Part shown: positions 18,116 through 26,387 of the stretch, in pieces
How positions within the stretch are numbered: the first letter of the stretch is position 1
Layout of the letters: each line of letters begins with the position of its first letter
From: an uncultured Cyclobacteriaceae bacterium
GTDB lineage: Bacteria; Bacteroidota; Bacteroidia; Cytophagales; Cyclobacteriaceae
Length of the DNA stretch: 45,007 bases
Assembly: GCA_947492745.1 (NCBI GenBank)
Contig: CANLOE010000056.1
Location: forward strand, 1 to 45,007
Direction of reading: 5' to 3'
Notes under the pieces: model-generated
Told to the model about the DNA's origin: nothing
Database searches by the model: none
Seen by the model: only the letters and a program-made list of their open reading frames with translations
Program-made: the position numbers and the translations under genes

Positions 18116-18890
18116 GGTTTGTAAGGTTTAGTTTAAAGTTCAGGAACTCCCGGAATGTCGGATATAGGTGAGTACACTTGATGTTTTTCAAATCAAGGGA
18201 GGTTCCTAGGTTTTTCTTATTTATACACTCTATAACCTTGTTGGTAACCTCTGAAAATGGCTTGGGTTATTGACTTTTTTGTAATCTACTGTAAACTATA
18301 GTGTTGTCGGTATGGTGCGGAATCCTTTTCTTGAACCCAAGGCTTTTATCACGATTTTCGTTGAGAGAACAGCGCCTTAGGTGATGCTATGGGACATTTG
18401 CCTTTAACTGTAGCATGGATACTTCGTGTAAATATAGCTGTCTTGCCGTAGGTAGTAATGAGATAATAATTTTGGGTATGAGATCGGTGAAAGTTGTAAC
18501 TATGGGCAGAATAGCAATTTCGGGTTTTAAAAAGAAACTCAAGGTTTTCTACCTTCTTATGTGCAATCGTTTGGACTGCTTTTTGCTGAAAGGGATATCA
18601 TTGCCAAGCAGGAGAAAACTTCCTAATAGGTCTGTAGTAAATCACGATTCAGAAATGGTACTGCTGAAAAAGTGAAATGAGCTAAAATAAAATGATCTCA
18701 CTATTAACATAAGTAGTGGACAGGCCCTAGCTTTCTATTGATTCCTGAGGTGCTGCAGCGATACATATCTTTTTTGAAAGTTTTGTCATTTTTGACCCAT
18801 TCCAAAAAGCGAAGCAGTAAAACTTCGAACTGGCCTAGCGACAGATTATGAAGTGATTTAGCACTTTAGTACTCTGATGAAGGCTTTTTT
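18116..18890. other. Gene-free stretch upstream of the M4 peptidase
   Basis: About 775 bp. An open frame at 18415-18675 shows no family features and is not accepted as a gene. I see no consensus promoter for the peptidase, no terminator and no clear repeat copy in this part. Confidence 0.4.
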
Positions 18891-18892
18891 CC

Positions 18893-18965
18893 CTTGCATA
18901 GTCGAAGCTACGGAACTTTAAAAAGATAAATCAGGGTGCTAAATGTGAAATTTGCAGGTAAAGAG
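18893..18965 (-). repeat. Possible internally deleted copy of repeat family B
   Basis: TTTAAAAAGATAAATCAGGGTG and, soon after, TTTGCAGGTA match the B2 blocks TTTAAAAAGCAATACATCAGGGTG and TTTGCAGCTA, but the central hairpin between them is missing and the outer ends are decayed. Confidence 0.4.
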
Positions 18966-19030
18966 GAAAATCTAAACCACTTCTATATTAGGAGTAATTG
19001 GAATGGGCGTATTCCGTTAAAATCCGTTAA

Positions 19031-19198
19031 ACCCGGATCATGCCTTGAAAAATCTACTGCGGACCTAAATATCTGCAAACCGATCGTTGCACTAAGCTTT
19101 TTGAGTTCACCATAGCGGTGCTATGCTAAATCCAATAAAAATTCCTGATTTATAGATATTTAAGTCCTCGTTACGAAATTCCAACGCACGATCCGGGT
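19031..19198 (+). repeat. Repeat family B, copy B3 (complete, 168 bp)
   Basis: Ends are ACCCGGATCATGC and GCACGATCCGGGT, with central hairpin blocks TTCACCATAG and CTATGCTAAA. The site ATATTTAAGTCCTCG at 19166-19180 is intact here. It serves as the empty-site reference for the insertions found at the same place in B4 and B5. Copy A3 begins directly after its right end. Confidence 0.85.
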
Positions 19199-19200
19199 TA

Positions 19201-19364
19201 TACAAACTTAGCTTTTAACTATCGCCTATCTTCCTGTTCATTTTGCTTCACTCTGCGTTGACCATCCTCGGGATAGCGCTGCTATCCCTGCGGTTATCGC
19301 CTTGATTGAAACCAAAATGACCCGCGGAATCTTATACGACATTTAAAACCTGCTGTCAAATGTA
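19201..19364 (+). repeat. Repeat family A, copy A3
   Basis: 164 bp, starting TACAAACTTAGC. The right end is diverged (GTCAAATGTA instead of CCAAATTTGTA, with a few extra bases). The left flank is TTA, which is also the edge of B3; the right flank is TAG. It therefore sits exactly at the end of B3. The central hairpin GGGATAGC/GCTATCCC is perfect. Confidence 0.85.
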
Positions 19365-19496
19365 TAGAATTTCAGACACTTCATTCTTTAGGTTTTCTTT
19401 GGAAAAAGAAAGGCTTTGTACTACTCTACAAGAAGTTGGGTTTGGTTATGTGGGAGTATACCATAGCCTATGATATTATATTATCGATAGACTTGA

Positions 19497-19525
19497 GCTT
19501 GGCCATGTCAGCGACATGGCCAAGC
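19497..19525. other. Perfect 13-bp hairpin
   Basis: GCTTGGCCATGTC and GACATGGCCAAGC are exact inverted copies around AGC. No T-run follows on either strand. It lies 48 bp past the stop of the minus-strand lipoprotein, so it may protect or end that transcript, but it is not a classic terminator. Confidence 0.6.
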
Positions 19526-19572
19526 ATCCTGAGATGCGAGCTTTGAAAGATGAGTTCTTTTATACAGATAGA

Positions 19573-20142
19573 TTACTCAAAACAAGGGGTTTTTCCATAT
19601 GGGTTAGCATTATGGTCGATAGTGAAGTTGAACTTTTTGCTGTCTTTTCCTCTGGTATATTCTACATAGTCCCAAACTCCGGAATGAGTCAATTTATAGG
19701 TTCCGTTTTTCTGGCCATCGTATATCTCGGAGTAGTATTGGGTAGTGACGGGATTAGTCCCATCGGTAGCCACTTCTTCATCATCAAAGCGTAATGTCAT
19801 GGCTTCTGTCTGTCCTTTGTATTTGACCTGTAGGGCTTTGCCGGCATCAGTGAAACTGATCCATATCTTTCTGGTCGCTACGTCATTATCGGTATAACAG
19901 ATATAATGAGCTACATTGGCATTGCTGGTACCCGTATCGGAAGTTCCCTCACTTTCCGTAGTTTCTTTTTCATCCATGGCAGGTTCTTCCTGAACCTCTG
20001 GCGTTCTTTCCTCAGTGGCTGTCGGGCTATGCTGTGCTGTTTGTTCGGAAGAACTATCACTAATACTGTCACTACCCGTTTTTTTGTTCGAACAGGATAG
20101 GAAAAAAAGTAATAAAATGGTGATTACAAATGTATTTTTCAT
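19573..20142 (-). CDS. Small lipoprotein of unknown function
   Basis: 189 residues with a lipoprotein signal peptide (positive start, hydrophobic core, lipobox LLFFLSCS with the acylated Cys at about 17). A low-complexity linker rich in Ser, Thr and Glu follows (about 19-70). The folded part (about 75-189) is mostly beta-like with many aromatic residues (HYICYTDNDVATRKIWISF; GTYKLTHSGVWDYVEYTRG). I do not recognise the family. It is expected on the inner or outer membrane facing the periplasm or the surface. A well-formed promoter lies just upstream, and it is transcribed away from the metallophosphoesterase trio. Confidence 0.8.
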   Translation of the reverse strand: MKNTFVITILLLFFLSCSNKKTGSDSISDSSSEQTAQHSPTATEERTPEVQEEPAMDEKETTESEGTSDTGTSNANVAHYICYTDNDVATRKIWISFTDAGKALQVKYKGQTEAMTLRFDDEEVATDGTNPVTTQYYSEIYDGQKNGTYKLTHSGVWDYVEYTRGKDSKKFNFTIDHNANPYGKTPCFE

Positions 20143-20164
20143 AGTGGTTTATTTTAAGAAGCGC

Positions 20165-20194
20165 CAAATATAGGAATTTATTCCATTGTTGCAA
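20165..20194 (-). promoter_or_regulatory. Bacteroidota-type promoter for the small lipoprotein
   Basis: On the minus strand TTG (20194-20192), 19 bases, then TATATTTG (20172-20165) matches the TTTG-N19/20-TAnnTTTG pattern. The lipoprotein ATG lies 22 bp downstream. Confidence 0.7.
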
Positions 20195-20291
20195 AAATTA
20201 TAGCTACTATGCGGTAGGGCAGAGAGTTCAGTGTACTATTGGGCATCCTAGGAAATCAAAACAGGCCTATGGACTGATGAAAGGACTTAGG

Positions 20292-20320
20292 ATATGACGC
20301 ATTTGAAAGCTATAGTTGTG
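20292..20320 (-). repeat. Solo end of repeat family A
   Basis: ATATGACGCATTTGAAAGCTATAGTTGTG resembles the reversed left end of family A with a few substitutions. The rest of the element is absent. Confidence 0.45.
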
Positions 20321-20439
20321 CAACTGCATAATATTACAATAACCGTACAGCATTTAATCGTTAATATGTTTATCCTTACTTAAACGTGAAATAACATCCT
20401 GTTAAAAGTAAATGCCGATATTGCATAAAAATCAATGTC

Positions 20440-21279
20440 ATGTCGAAGCATCATTACAAAACCATTGTTATTTCAGATGTTCATTTGGGGACCAAAGGTT
20501 CCAAGGCTAGGGAAGTGACGCAGTTTTTGCGGCAAAGCACCTGCGAAAACCTTATACTCAATGGTGATATCATCGATGGATGGCAATTGAAAAAGTACGG
20601 TAAGTGGAAACGTAGGCATACCCGTTTTTTTTCCCAGATCATGAAAATGATGAGTGAGGACAATACCAAGGTTTGTTACCTAAGGGGCAATCACGATGAT
20701 TTTTTAGATCAGATACTCCCTTTTTCCATTAGTAACTTCACTATCCAGAAGGATATGGTCTACGAATCCTTTGGTAAGAAATACTATATCGTACATGGCG
20801 ATATATTCGATTCTATTACCACTAATCTGAAGTGGATAGCCAAACTGGGAGATGTAGGTTATACTTTTCTGTTGTGGCTAAACCGCAATTACAATTACTA
20901 CCGTGTAAAGAAAGGACTTCCTTATTACTCTTTGTCCCAAGCCGTCAAGTCCAAAGTAAAGACAGCGTTAAAGTACATTGACGACTTTGAAGGACAGTTG
21001 AGTCTACTGGCCAAGGCCAGAAAGTGTGATGGTGTTATTTGTGGTCATATCCACCAGGCCGCTATTAAGGAGATTGGAGGTATTTCCTATATGAATTCGG
21101 GTGACTGGGTCGAATCCCTTAGTGCCCTAGTAGAAGATGTAAACGGAGAATGGTCTTTAGTTTATATGAGTGATTCTGACATGGACATACAACCTGAACA
21201 AGTCGTGGTAGAAGAAAACACCTCCTTCTTTGAAGGTTTTCTCAATCCATCCAATTACCTGAAAAAGCACGCTGGCTAG
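20440..21279 (+). CDS. Metallophosphoesterase, LpxH-like / UDP-diacylglucosamine-hydrolase family
   Basis: 279-residue calcineurin-like phosphoesterase. Metal motifs are SDVHLG (about 12-17), NGDIIDGW (about 42-49), LRGNHDDF (about 87-94), VHGDIFD (about 117-123) and CGHIHQA (about 205-211). The central insertion after the HGD motif contains hydrophobic and basic helices, as in enzymes that work on lipid-linked nucleotides at the membrane. It overlaps the next gene by one base and shares an operon with a glycosyltransferase and a kinase-fold protein. I infer that it acts on a lipid or glycan phosphate intermediate. Its exact substrate is not set by sequence, and the protein at 9885-10658 is the closer LpxH match. 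Confidence 0.85.
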   Translation: MSKHHYKTIVISDVHLGTKGSKAREVTQFLRQSTCENLILNGDIIDGWQLKKYGKWKRRHTRFFSQIMKMMSEDNTKVCYLRGNHDDFLDQILPFSISNFTIQKDMVYESFGKKYYIVHGDIFDSITTNLKWIAKLGDVGYTFLLWLNRNYNYYRVKKGLPYYSLSQAVKSKVKTALKYIDDFEGQLSLLAKARKCDGVICGHIHQAAIKEIGGISYMNSGDWVESLSALVEDVNGEWSLVYMSDSDMDIQPEQVVVEENTSFFEGFLNPSNYLKKHAG

Positions 21280-22436
21280 TGAAGTACCTATTCATCGTGC
21301 AAGGCGAGGGGAGAGGGCACATGACCCAAGCAGTTGCTCTGAAGCACCTATTGCAGCAAGCAGGACATCACATAGTGGGTTGTATCATTGGGACAAGTAT
21401 ACGAAGGGAGGTGCCCACTTTTTTTGAAGCGGAAATGACCTGTCCCATTACCAAAGTCCTCAGCCCAAACTTCGTCACTGACCATCAAGATAAATCCATA
21501 CACTTATTGAAAACCATAGTGCACAATGGTCGGCAGCTCTCTCAATACAATACCAGTCTTAAGACTATTGCTAGCGCTGTTGACAGACTACGGCCCGATG
21601 TAGTGATCAATTTTTACGAAGTATTGGGGGGGCTTTATTTTTTATTTCATCGTCCTAACCTACATTGTGTATGTATCGCCCATCAATACTTGGCAGGACA
21701 CCCAGAGTTCAGTATGGCCAAAGGTAAACTGTTGGACCCACTCTTGTTCTCATTGAACAATGCGATGACCGCTATCGGTGCCAATAAAAAACTGGCACTA
21801 TCTTTCCGAGAGCTGCTTCCACATCGAAAAGGATTGGAAGTGGTGCCGCCCTTACTTCGAAGAGATGTCTTTGATTTGAAGCCTGTTCGGTCCGATTACC
21901 TATTGGCTTATGTGGTCAATAGCGGATATAGCGAGGAACTTATCCAGTGGCACCATAAAAACCCAGATATCAAAATCCATTGCTTCTGGGATAAAAAGGG
22001 AGTGGAGAGTGTGTATCATTATAGCGATAACCTTATTTTTCATAAAATCAACGGTCCAAAATTCCTTCAAATGATGGAAAAATGCGATGCTTATATCAGT
22101 ACAGCAGGCTTTGAATCCATCTGCGAAGCTTTTTATCTGGGTAAGCCGATATTGATGGTGCCTGTAAAAGGTCAATACGAGCAACAGTGCAATGCAATGG
22201 ACGCCTCTAAGGCAGATATTGGAGTCAGTGATATGCACTTTGATATCGACCGTCTATTGAAATTTGCCAAGAATTACCATCAATGTAGACCCATGGATAC
22301 CTACCATCCTTGGGTACATAGTGCAGCGCATCGCTTTCTCAGGTCCCTAAGTTGTTTTGAAGTAGCGCCACGCTATCGGAGAAAATTTAAAAAATTGGCG
22401 ATAGCCCCTATTAGAGCCCTGTTGATGGCGTTATAG
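21279..22436 (+). CDS. Glycosyltransferase, MurG-like GT-B fold
   Basis: 385 residues. The start is GTG at 21279, whose first base is the last base of the upstream stop codon, a sign of translational coupling. The N-terminal glycine loop FIVQGEGRGHMTQAVALKHLL resembles MurG/GT28-type enzymes. The C-terminal donor-binding motif is STAGFESICEAFYLGKPILMVPVKGQYEQQCNA (about 275-307). No membrane segment is evident, so it probably works at the inner face of the membrane. The substrate is unknown. It belongs with the phosphoesterase before it and probably the kinase-fold protein after it. Confidence 0.85.
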   Translation: MKYLFIVQGEGRGHMTQAVALKHLLQQAGHHIVGCIIGTSIRREVPTFFEAEMTCPITKVLSPNFVTDHQDKSIHLLKTIVHNGRQLSQYNTSLKTIASAVDRLRPDVVINFYEVLGGLYFLFHRPNLHCVCIAHQYLAGHPEFSMAKGKLLDPLLFSLNNAMTAIGANKKLALSFRELLPHRKGLEVVPPLLRRDVFDLKPVRSDYLLAYVVNSGYSEELIQWHHKNPDIKIHCFWDKKGVESVYHYSDNLIFHKINGPKFLQMMEKCDAYISTAGFESICEAFYLGKPILMVPVKGQYEQQCNAMDASKADIGVSDMHFDIDRLLKFAKNYHQCRPMDTYHPWVHSAAHRFLRSLSCFEVAPRYRRKFKKLAIAPIRALLMAL

Positions 22437-22491
22437 TATTACATTTCCTCTGCTACTTCCTTGTCAGGACTGTGCAATTAAGGTACATTTA

Positions 22492-23583
22492 TTGACAAGC
22501 TCCAGCTTAGGGGTTTTGGGAATAATAGCATCACCTATGGCACTGATCAGCAAAAAGAAAATCATCTACCCTATCAGTAGTTCTCTAAGGACTTACCTAA
22601 AAACCTATAGCAGGGAAGCAAAGCTCCCTGTCAGGTATGAAGACCTACTTCGGTATAACAATGCCGTATCTTTGTTTGACCACAAGGGAGATGATACCCT
22701 GTGGGCAACTGTGTTTTACCCACAGAGTGATATGCAGCATATCCACCACAGCCTGAAAATGATTTATGCCAAACTAAAGGCCAATGGAGATATGTCCGTT
22801 ATAGAACATCTTTTTGTGGATAGGATAGATTTGTGTATTTATGGCAACACGCAACCTTTTCGTATCAGGATAGTGAATCGCGTGAACGATAATTTCGATT
22901 ATTTTTATGTGAAGAATGCCGATGCCTCCCGCATCTATGGCTTAGAACTGGAGCACTTACTCTCTCCGAACAGGATCAGTTACTTGGTAGACCATAAGAC
23001 TTTGATAGAAGAGCATATCGCCGGTATTCCAGGAGATCTTTTTATGAAACATTACTTGAGGGACAGTAATATCAACGAAATTCGATTGGCAAAAGAGTTT
23101 ATCAAATTCAATGAACGATGTTTTGTCCGTTTACTGGGGGACATGCATTCCAGTAATTTCGTCATTGAGATTACCCCCGACTTTGAAGAAGTACATTATA
23201 GAGTTAGGGCCATAGATTTTGACCAGCAGTCTTTTGAAGGGAGAAGGTCCATTTATCTTCCTCAGTATTTCAAGCAGAACAACCCCCTGATAGAGTTAGG
23301 GCTAAGGAATATGACCCCTGAGACTGTAAGACAGTACCAGAAAGAAGAACGATCGTTGATCATTAGAAGGCTTATTGCTTCTAGGTACGAAATCAAAGAC
23401 CTATTGGATGCTATGACCAATGATACCCTATCTACCCCCGAAAATGTAAAACAGCTTAAAACAGAACTGGGAAACTATTATAAGGACAGCGGCTTTGAAA
23501 AGTGTAGGAATATGGGTGAAATAGTAAAGAAAAGCCTAAAAAGAGCTTTTAAACATCAAGACAAAATCACGTTCAATCACTGA
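22492..23583 (+). CDS. Uncharacterised protein with kinase-fold (APH/Kdo-kinase-like) motifs
   Basis: 363 residues from a TTG start; an ATG at 22537 (residue 16) is an equally good start. I do not recognise a named family. The motif order suggests a protein-kinase-like phosphotransferase: candidate beta-3 lysine in FYVKNAD (K141), helix-C glutamate in GLELEHLL (about 152-154), catalytic loop LLGDMHSSNFV (216-222, like the GDxHxxN of aminoglycoside and sugar kinases) and metal-binding IDFDQQ (241-246). It follows a phosphoesterase and a glycosyltransferase on the same strand, so a role in phosphorylating an envelope sugar or lipid is a reasonable guess, not shown. The C-terminus is helical and basic. 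Confidence 0.7.
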   Translation: MTSSSLGVLGIIASPMALISKKKIIYPISSSLRTYLKTYSREAKLPVRYEDLLRYNNAVSLFDHKGDDTLWATVFYPQSDMQHIHHSLKMIYAKLKANGDMSVIEHLFVDRIDLCIYGNTQPFRIRIVNRVNDNFDYFYVKNADASRIYGLELEHLLSPNRISYLVDHKTLIEEHIAGIPGDLFMKHYLRDSNINEIRLAKEFIKFNERCFVRLLGDMHSSNFVIEITPDFEEVHYRVRAIDFDQQSFEGRRSIYLPQYFKQNNPLIELGLRNMTPETVRQYQKEERSLIIRRLIASRYEIKDLLDAMTNDTLSTPENVKQLKTELGNYYKDSGFEKCRNMGEIVKKSLKRAFKHQDKITFNH

Positions 23584-23913
23584 ATGAACACAATATGTTG
23601 GAGTTATATCTCCGTATATACATTGAAAAGAATACTATAGGTGATAATCGTCCTGATAAAAGCCTACGACTTTCGAACATAGGCCGTAAGAATGAATGGA
23701 ATAGAGCTTACAGATTATTTCGGACCCTGATTTAATACTATTTTATAGCCAAACATAATTAGTTTGGTGCAGGATATTTTTTGAAGAACTATATCCTAAG
23801 GTAGTATTCCCAATGACCAATCCACGGTACTAAATTTCAGGGCAGCTCCTTTAGCTTACTTTTCAATTTGCTTTCTGTTGAATATGCATCGATTATTACC
23901 TATCTAGCTGATA
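23584..23913. other. Gene-free gap
   Basis: 330 bp between the kinase-fold gene and the small Cys-rich gene. I see no ORF, repeat-family end or clear hairpin with a T-run. Confidence 0.4.
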
Positions 23914-24177
23914 TCAATATGCTTCTGCTATATAGAGTACATCTTTTATTTCCTCTTCGAAGGGTCTGCAACATGCAGAAATTTCTGTTCTTAAAGCAGT
24001 CATTTTACTTTTATCGACTATCAATGTTACTGTACTGTCCTTACCGCATTGGCAGCGTAGTGACTGCACGTCTCTATCGATACTCTCTGCTAGTGCTTGG
24101 GCAATCAGACCCTCTTCCAGAGTAATATTTACATCTTTTAATACAACATTTATCATATCTATATCTTTTATCACCAT
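23914..24177 (-). CDS. Small Cys-rich conserved-looking protein
   Basis: 87 residues; Met8 (24156) is an alternative start. The sequence reads like a real protein: an amphipathic helical start (IAQALAESIDRDVQSL), then CQC (about 43-45), a strand (TVTLIV), and ISACCRPFEEEIKDVL with a CC pair (about 68-69). The four cysteines could bind a metal ion or act in redox chemistry. I recall small Bacteroidota proteins with a similar CC motif before a C-terminal helix but cannot name a family. There is no neighbour close enough for an operon, and no promoter match was found. Confidence 0.5.
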   Translation of the reverse strand: MVIKDIDMINVVLKDVNITLEEGLIAQALAESIDRDVQSLRCQCGKDSTVTLIVDKSKMTALRTEISACCRPFEEEIKDVLYIAEAY

Positions 24178-24425
24178 TATTGCTCTTAGGTAGTATCAAT
24201 AATGATTGAATTGTCTTTTTTTTGAAAATTATTGTTTATTTTGTGATATTTTATGTTGGTCGAAGTGCTTCGCTACTATATCACTTTTAAATAATATGCA
24301 TTGGTATTACAACAGTTACACCGAAAACGATTATTTGTTTAAACTATTGTATGGTTTGAGTTATTTTATTGATAACTCAAATATATAAAATAATAGGAAT
24401 ATAAAATATAGTTAAGGTAGGGTAA

Positions 24426-26072
24426 TTATGATTTAGACTTTTTTTTCAGTCCAAATTCAAAGCCAAATTTGAGGAGAATTTTATTTTGGTAAGGACTTTT
24501 ATCAGAATACATTAGGTTGTACATAGCCTGCATGTTGCCTTTTACGCCTTTGAAAAAAGTGTAACGCTTTCCCGCACCGATAAGTATAGAGTTAACCCAT
24601 TCTTTTCGTTGGGCATCCTTTATGAGCGCTAAAGTAGGGACTTCGGTATATACCGATTCCGCCTCCAATCTTACGAAAAAACCCTTGAGGATAACAAGGT
24701 TGGAGTATATCATTCCCCCATATACCTTCTGGTCGGTATGTAACGCTCTTTTATCTTCGTCGATACGCAATCGATAAATATGTCCTAATCCAGCGGACCA
24801 CCTTCCGGATATCCGAAAACCGATCTGTGGACTAATATCGACCGCTGCGCTTTGTTCTCTGAAAACCCGAAATGTCCCCCCAAAAACCATTCTTTCTTTA
24901 ATGGATTTTCCTTTCATACTGTTACGGGTGACTTTTGGAAGTTTTTCCGTGCTTTGCAGCCCTTCGGGATATTTGCGTTTGAGTTTGGCCAGTTTCTGCT
25001 GAGCTTGTTTTATCTTATCCTGATGCTGGGCAAAATGATCGGTTCCCAACTCCATCGCTTTTTCTTTAATACGTTGCTTGACGAAATCTTTGTCCTGGTA
25101 CTTGCTCATCTCCTTTTTTAACTCCTCCGGTTTCTCTTGTAGACCGGAGAGTTCGCCCGTTTGCTCTTTGAATCCTTTTAATTCCTCTAGCTGGCCTGCC
25201 CTGTTTTCTACTGCTTCTGGGATATTGGATAGTTCCTCTGTAGCCCCTTTTACTTTTCCCGTGGCCTCGTTCACTTTACCTACACCACCTTTGACTTTGC
25301 CCATACCTTCCATGGCATTGGTCCCTTCCAGTGCTTTATTGGGTAGGTTCTTGATATTGCCCATCGTTTTTCCAACGTTCGTATCGGGGGTCTTGATTTC
25401 TCCTAGCTTAATGTTTTTCTTTACCCTACCGAGACTTTCGAGTCCTTCTATTTCACCTACTTCAGGTGCGTCCAGATCAGTTAATCGATTTGTTTTCGGT
25501 AATGCTCTTTCTAGTTTGTCATGTAGTCCATTCTCAGGAAGCGTATTGGTAGAAAGTTTTCCGTTACTAAGTTCACCAAGTTTTGTGTCTGCACTGCTCA
25601 GTTTATCATTTGTCATCGCCTCTATATCTGCTTTCTCTCGGATAGAGGATACTTTCCCTTTGAGTTTTGCTTCGGCCTTGTTACTGTAAAGTTTCTCCTT
25701 TGCCCATGACTTGGCTTTTTCCACCTGTTGTTCGGGTATATTCCCTACAGAGTCTATTTTTGTACTGACCTTATCGCTTTTTTCATTGATTTTTGTCGCA
25801 ACGGCATCTAATTTTCCATGAGGGACTTCTTTTAGAGAATCCAGTTTCAAGTTCAAAGAATCCGACTTATCTCTGAACTTTTTAGCTTTAGCTTGTTTTT
25901 CTTTATTTAAAGAAGGTAGCGTATCCAATAGTTGTACTTTGGATACATAAGCAGATATACTTTTAACACTATCAGTGACTTGTAAGGTACTATCACTCGA
26001 TTGTGCGTAGCCCAAAAGGTTTGAAGCTATAAAAAGAAGAAACAGAATGAAACGTAAAAGATACTTTGACAT
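24426..26072 (-). CDS. Exported protein with long helical/low-complexity region and C-terminal barrel-like domain
   Basis: 548 residues, family not recognised. A signal peptide (1-24, ending GYAQ) is followed by about 340 residues rich in Lys, Glu, Leu, Ser and Gly with quasi-repeats such as MGKVKGGVGKVNEATGKVKG, predicted helical or disordered, then a basic helical segment (about 345-395). The last about 150 residues alternate polar and hydrophobic residues with aromatic ends (FGGTFRVFRE; IGFRISGRWSAGLGHIYRL; KILLKFGFEFGL), like outer-membrane beta strands. A role as an outer-membrane protein with a long periplasmic arm is inference. It has its own promoter and appears monocistronic. Confidence 0.75.
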   Translation of the reverse strand: MSKYLLRFILFLLFIASNLLGYAQSSDSTLQVTDSVKSISAYVSKVQLLDTLPSLNKEKQAKAKKFRDKSDSLNLKLDSLKEVPHGKLDAVATKINEKSDKVSTKIDSVGNIPEQQVEKAKSWAKEKLYSNKAEAKLKGKVSSIREKADIEAMTNDKLSSADTKLGELSNGKLSTNTLPENGLHDKLERALPKTNRLTDLDAPEVGEIEGLESLGRVKKNIKLGEIKTPDTNVGKTMGNIKNLPNKALEGTNAMEGMGKVKGGVGKVNEATGKVKGATEELSNIPEAVENRAGQLEELKGFKEQTGELSGLQEKPEELKKEMSKYQDKDFVKQRIKEKAMELGTDHFAQHQDKIKQAQQKLAKLKRKYPEGLQSTEKLPKVTRNSMKGKSIKERMVFGGTFRVFREQSAAVDISPQIGFRISGRWSAGLGHIYRLRIDEDKRALHTDQKVYGGMIYSNLVILKGFFVRLEAESVYTEVPTLALIKDAQRKEWVNSILIGAGKRYTFFKGVKGNMQAMYNLMYSDKSPYQNKILLKFGFEFGLKKKSKS

Positions 26073-26090
26073 TATTGATCAATTAGGTTA

Positions 26091-26120
26091 CAAAAGTACA
26101 AAATAATATTCTTAAACCAA
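26091..26120 (-). promoter_or_regulatory. Bacteroidota-type promoter for the 548-residue exported protein
   Basis: On the minus strand TTG (26120-26118), 19 bases, then TACTTTTG (26098-26091) matches TTTG-N19/20-TAnnTTTG. The ATG at 26072 lies 18 bp downstream. Confidence 0.7.
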
Positions 26121-26348
26121 TGTGGTCGAAAATTATAGAATGGATAATCTATACTTATGTTCACATAGGACGGGAAATGTGATTAGGTCAATGTGCTTTT
26201 TTCGTTAAAACTTAGGTAATACTTGATAGATTTGCGCAGTATAGAATTGAAATCCTGGATTTTTGATTTTCAATGGTTTGGTTTCGCTCAAGGATTCGTG
26301 AAAAGACTGACAGTGTTGTGTGTGTCATAATAGATACAAAAAATGAAA

Positions 26349-26371
26349 GAGATACAGTTCAAAACAGTCTC
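26349..26371 (-). repeat. Solo end of repeat family C at the esterase start
   Basis: GAGATACAGTTCAAAACAGTCTC is nearly identical to the reversed left end of C2 (AGATACAGTTTAAAACAGTCTC). It lies inside the longest open frame of the esterase. It would therefore encode the first residues if translation began at the upstream ATG (26343). A poor match to the opposite end lies at about 26303. Confidence 0.65.
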
Positions 26372-26387
26372 TTCGGTCAATAAACAG

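Noticed and set aside
18415-18675. 86-residue plus-strand ORF upstream of the M4 peptidase
   Set aside because: It shows no motif, signal peptide or operon context. The composition is like that of random AT-rich DNA, and the stretch borders decayed repeats.
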